Below, piece by piece: positions 14,778 through 16,915 of a stretch of DNA of 16,915 bases. A program made the translations under genes and the position numbers. The notes under the pieces were generated by a model that was not told where the DNA came from, searched no databases, and was given only the letters and a program-made list of their open reading frames with translations. The stretch's first letter is position 1. The number at the start of each line of letters is the position of its first letter. Origin of the DNA: CADCTB01 sp964479465 (GTDB taxonomy: Bacteria > Actinomycetota > Acidimicrobiia > Acidimicrobiales > AC-14); NCBI GenBank assembly GCA_964479465.1, contig CAYZMG010000087.1:1-16915 (forward strand), read 5' to 3'.

Positions 14778-15608
14778 GTGCATTCTGGTTCGGTGCCCGG
14801 GACCGACGGATGGGACGAAGGCGCGACCTTGGGTGCGACCTTCGACGGGGCCAGTGAGCTGTACCAGCGAGCGCGCCCGGACTACCCAACGGCGCTGGTC
14901 GAAACGGTCATCGAGATCACCGGGGTCCGTGCCGGCGACGAGCTGCTGGAGATCGGTTGTGCGACCGGCAAGGCGACCCTGCCCTTCGCACGTCGGGGGT
15001 TCCGGATCACCTGCATCGAGCCGGGGCCCAATCTGGCCGCTGCTGCTCGAGGAAACCTCGCGCCGTATGAGGGCGTGAGGATCGTCGAAGCGGGATTCGA
15101 GGAATGGCCGCTCCCCGACGGCATGCGGTTCGACCTCGTTTTCGCTGCGACCGCATGGCACTGGGTCGCCCCCCAGTTGAGATACCAGCGCGCGTGGCAG
15201 GCCCTACGTCCTGGCGGGCACCTGGCGTTCTGGGACGCTCTACACGTCCTGCCTGACGACGGGGACCCCTTCTTCATCGATATCCAAGACGTCTACGACG
15301 AGATCGGCGAGGGGCTACCTCCCGGCAGCACCTTCCCCCGGCCGGGGGCCCTCCCCGATCGTCGTGACGAGATCGAGGCCAGCGGCCTCTTCGAGGTCGT
15401 TGACGTCCGCCACTACGACTGGGAGGTCGTCTACGACGCGGATGGCTACATAGATCTCCTCAACACCTTCTCCAGCCACGTTGTGCTGCAGCCCTGGCAA
15501 CGGGAGCGGCTGTACAACGAGATCCGCCGTCGCCTCGCCGAACGCCCCGATGGCCGACTCCGCCGGCACTGGGGATGCGTCCTCCGAATCGCGCGCCGGC
15601 GAGACTGA
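14778..15608 (+). CDS. Class I SAM-dependent methyltransferase
   Basis: Length 276 residues, usual for the family. The N-terminal signature ATFDGASELYQRARPDYP (about 20-37) precedes the Rossmann-like SAM domain: motif I LLEIGCATGKAT (56-67), an acidic ribose-binding residue at the end of strand 2 (CIEPGPN, Glu81), FDLVFAATAWHWV (118-130) and LRPGGHLAFW (143-152). The W-x-W-V and LRPGG elements match the type-11/25 methyltransferases that include small-molecule enzymes; the acceptor cannot be predicted. The C-terminal lid (about 165-276) ends in a normal basic tail. GTG at 14778 is the longest start; GTG at 14793 is an alternative, and neither has a good ribosome binding site. All core SAM motifs are intact, which sets it apart from the broken neighbours. 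It is of a different subfamily from the fragment at 13587-14060. Cytosolic, probably monocistronic. Confidence 0.88.
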   Translation: MHSGSVPGTDGWDEGATLGATFDGASELYQRARPDYPTALVETVIEITGVRAGDELLEIGCATGKATLPFARRGFRITCIEPGPNLAAAARGNLAPYEGVRIVEAGFEEWPLPDGMRFDLVFAATAWHWVAPQLRYQRAWQALRPGGHLAFWDALHVLPDDGDPFFIDIQDVYDEIGEGLPPGSTFPRPGALPDRRDEIEASGLFEVVDVRHYDWEVVYDADGYIDLLNTFSSHVVLQPWQRERLYNEIRRRLAERPDGRLRRHWGCVLRIARRRD

Positions 15609-15775
15609 GCGCCGACCGAGAAGGCCCCAGGCCGTCGCCGAACGGCATGCCAAGGCGCACACCCGGACGTGCTCGGACGCCCTTGCGGGAGGTCATTTGT
15701 CGGCCACCAAGTAATGCTTGCCCGAATCTGTAGAAAGCCGAGCAGCCGACTGCGAACCGGACCAAGATCACCCCC

Positions 15776-16071
15776 GTGACCATCAGACCTGCCACGGCGG
15801 CCGATCACGTCGCTATCGCCGAACTGAACGCCCAGAGACGGCCTTGACATACGGTGGCCTTGTCGTCGAACTCGACCAGATCAGCGTCGACCCGGCGAAT
15901 CGAGGCAGGGGCCTCGGGCGACAGCTCATAGACCAGGTGAGGTCATTGGCGTCAGGTCTCGGCGCCGCTCGCCTGCAGTTGACGGTGTGGGAGTTCAACG
16001 GGCATGCACGGGAAGTCTTCGAGCGAGCCGGGTTCACGGCGACGACGACGAGGATGGTCACGAGCGACTGA
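15776..16071 (+). pseudogene. GNAT acetyltransferase with internal deletion and frameshift
   Basis: GTG at 15776 begins a typical GNAT N-terminus, MTIRPATAADHVAIAELNAQ, which hits TGA at 15845. One frame over, the C-terminal half follows without a gap: RPETALTYGGLVVELDQISV, then DPANRGRGLGRQLIDQVRSL with the acetyl-CoA-binding R-G-x-G-L-G loop, then LQLTVWEFNGHAREVFERAG, ending at 16071. In intact relatives about 50-60 residues (the second helix and the middle strands) lie between these two parts. The join sits in about 15828-15840, where CGCCCAGAG can be read as the end of one half in frame 1 (AACGCCCAG) and the start of the other in frame 2 (CGCCCAGAG). A short-repeat deletion explains both the loss and the frame change. 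The remaining product would not be a working acetyltransferase. Confidence 0.7.
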
Positions 16072-16212
16072 GCCTGTGGACCAGGCCGGCGATCAGGGTC
16101 GCGCTGCTGGCCCCGAAACATTGGGGTGCACTCTCCTCCATGCAGGAACCCATCAGGCATTTCGTTCTGAAACTCCACCCCGCTGGCTGGATCGCTCGGT
16201 CATCCTTTGCCC

Positions 16213-16707
16213 ATGGAGGTTCGGGCCGCCTCGGTCGATGATGCGGAAGCGGTCGCTGCTGTCCACGTCCTGAGCTGGCAGGGCGCTTATCGAGGCCTGA
16301 TTCCGGACGCCTACCTCGACACCTTGTCCGTCCGCCGGCGTCACGAGATCTGGAGTCGCATCCCGGCCGAGGCCGACCTGCCCCGGACCGGCGCCTTCGT
16401 CCTACAGGACGGCCTCGAGGTCATCGGCTTCACCCACGTCGCCCCGACACGTGACGAGGGCCTTCCGGCCTCAACCGGGGAGGTGACGGCCCTCTACGTG
16501 GCGCCCAGCGCCTGGGGAGTGGGCGGCGGGCGCCGGCTCCTGGATACCGCCAAGTCCGCTACACCACGGCTCTCTAGCTGGGGTCGAGCCGGGCTCGCTG
16601 CATCGGTCAGTCTGCGCCGCGCTGACCGGCCTGCATCCGGGCGGACTCGGCCCAGCCGGTCGGATCGCTGCCCGCGGGGACCAGTCGCAGAGTCCGCCAC
16701 AGGATGA
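16213..16707 (+). CDS. GNAT acetyltransferase, C-terminally truncated
   Basis: The ATG at 16213 is preferred over the TTG at 16207, as the GNAT fold begins at once: MEVRAASVDDAEAVAAVHVL, then SWQGAYRGLIPDAYLDTLS, a pattern of acetyltransferases that act on small molecules or protein N-termini. Motif A is TALYVAPSAWGVGGGRRLLD, with the Q/R-x-x-G-x-G/A acetyl-CoA loop in the form WGVGGGRR (about 101-108). After LLDTA (near 16551) the match stops. The last ~50 residues are Arg/Ser-rich and unlike the usual final strands (the region ending ...ARRFYERAGW), and this tail overlaps the opposite-strand phosphotransferase by 101 bases. The natural 3' end has therefore probably been lost at a junction with that gene. 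The acetyl-CoA loop is kept, but strand 5 and the last helix are missing, so activity is doubtful. Confidence 0.65.
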   Translation: MEVRAASVDDAEAVAAVHVLSWQGAYRGLIPDAYLDTLSVRRRHEIWSRIPAEADLPRTGAFVLQDGLEVIGFTHVAPTRDEGLPASTGEVTALYVAPSAWGVGGGRRLLDTAKSATPRLSSWGRAGLAASVSLRRADRPASGRTRPSRSDRCPRGPVAESATG

Positions 16708-16915
16708 GTGGCCCGAGCCACGCCGCTTCGGGAGCTGACAGCTCACGGACCGCCCGATACCCCGCCGCGAAGGTGGCCTGTGTTTCGGGCGGGACGGGTC
16801 CCCAGTGCTTGAATCGCGTTCCGAGGAGCACGACCGCCTTGGCGAGGTCGGTGACGGGGTGGTCGATGCCCGCCTCTTCGAAGTCGAGGATCGCGCTGAT
16901 CCGATCGCCGTCACA
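16607..16915 (-). CDS. APH-family phosphotransferase, C-terminal part (5' end beyond window)
   Basis: Open on the minus strand from the window edge to a TGA at 16607, 102 residues. Near the edge, GDRISAILDFEEAGIDHPVT followed by DLAKAVVLLGTRFKHWG matches the end of the aminoglycoside-phosphotransferase/choline-kinase fold: DFE is the metal-binding Asp motif and DHPVTDLAK is the usual conserved loop. The rest is the helical C-lobe (FAAGYRAVRELSA, LGPLILWRTLRLV). The catalytic loop (HxDxxxxN) lies upstream of the window, so activity cannot be judged. Substrate unknown; many environmental members are not resistance genes. It is convergent with and overlapped by the truncated GNAT tail. Base use in the overlap fits this strand better. 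Confidence 0.75.
   Translation of the reverse strand, partial: CDGDRISAILDFEEAGIDHPVTDLAKAVVLLGTRFKHWGPVPPETQATFAAGYRAVRELSAPEAAWLGPLILWRTLRLVPAGSDPTGWAESARMQAGQRGAD

Noticed and set aside
15460..15795. Minus-strand frame of 111 codons over the end of the methyltransferase
   Set aside because: Mostly antisense to the well-supported methyltransferase; no motif or ribosome binding site.
12794..16915. Integron gene-cassette array
   Set aside because: Small GNAT, methyltransferase and phosphotransferase genes fit the idea, but orientations are mixed and no attC-like imperfect inverted repeats or integrase gene are seen.

Overview
The window is GC-rich throughout, with strong G/C preference at third codon positions, GTG starts, a 930-residue LuxR regulator of the LAL type, and gene families common in Actinomycetota. 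I infer a high-GC actinobacterium, possibly of the Acidimicrobiia/Thermoleophilia kind. No rRNA or other phylogenetic marker is present, so lineage is a guess. A run of ten N at 14132-14141 marks a scaffold join, so linkage across that point is not proven.

Left end (1-1381): a partial carboxymuconolactone-decarboxylase/AhpD-like gene and a TetR-family repressor are divergently transcribed. Between them lie two copies of the same perfect palindrome, CTGTCA-N-TGACAG. The second copy contains the repressor's start codon, so an autoregulated repressor/target pair is likely.

Centre (1412-9721, minus strand): one gene of about 8.3 kb encodes a secreted giant protein of 2769 residues. In order it has a Sec signal peptide, a SpvB-like domain, six integrin-like Asp-x-Asn/Asp-Gly-Asp motifs with a large beta-rich insert, a TcdB-middle-like segment, a long run of YD/Rhs repeats, an Rhs core, and a lysine-rich tip of 131 residues with no recognised fold. 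It looks like the B and C parts of an insecticidal Tc toxin in one exported chain. No TcA gene and no adjacent immunity gene are visible. Divergently transcribed next to it is a LAL-type ATPase/LuxR regulator (9943-12738). The shared 221-bp intergenic region holds two good inverted repeats, so control of the giant gene by this regulator is plausible but unproven.

Right end (12.7-16.9 kb): a small downstream protein is followed by a patchwork of short, truncated or frameshifted genes. These are the N-terminal part of a SAM methyltransferase, a SUKH(SMI1/KNR4)-like reading frame broken by a TAG, two opposite-strand fragments meeting near 14452, an intact SAM methyltransferase (14778-15608), a GNAT acetyltransferase with an internal deletion, a second GNAT that has lost its C-terminus, and the C-terminal part of an APH-family phosphotransferase running off the window. 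This end looks like a region of gene decay and rearrangement, in contrast to the intact central toxin/regulator pair.
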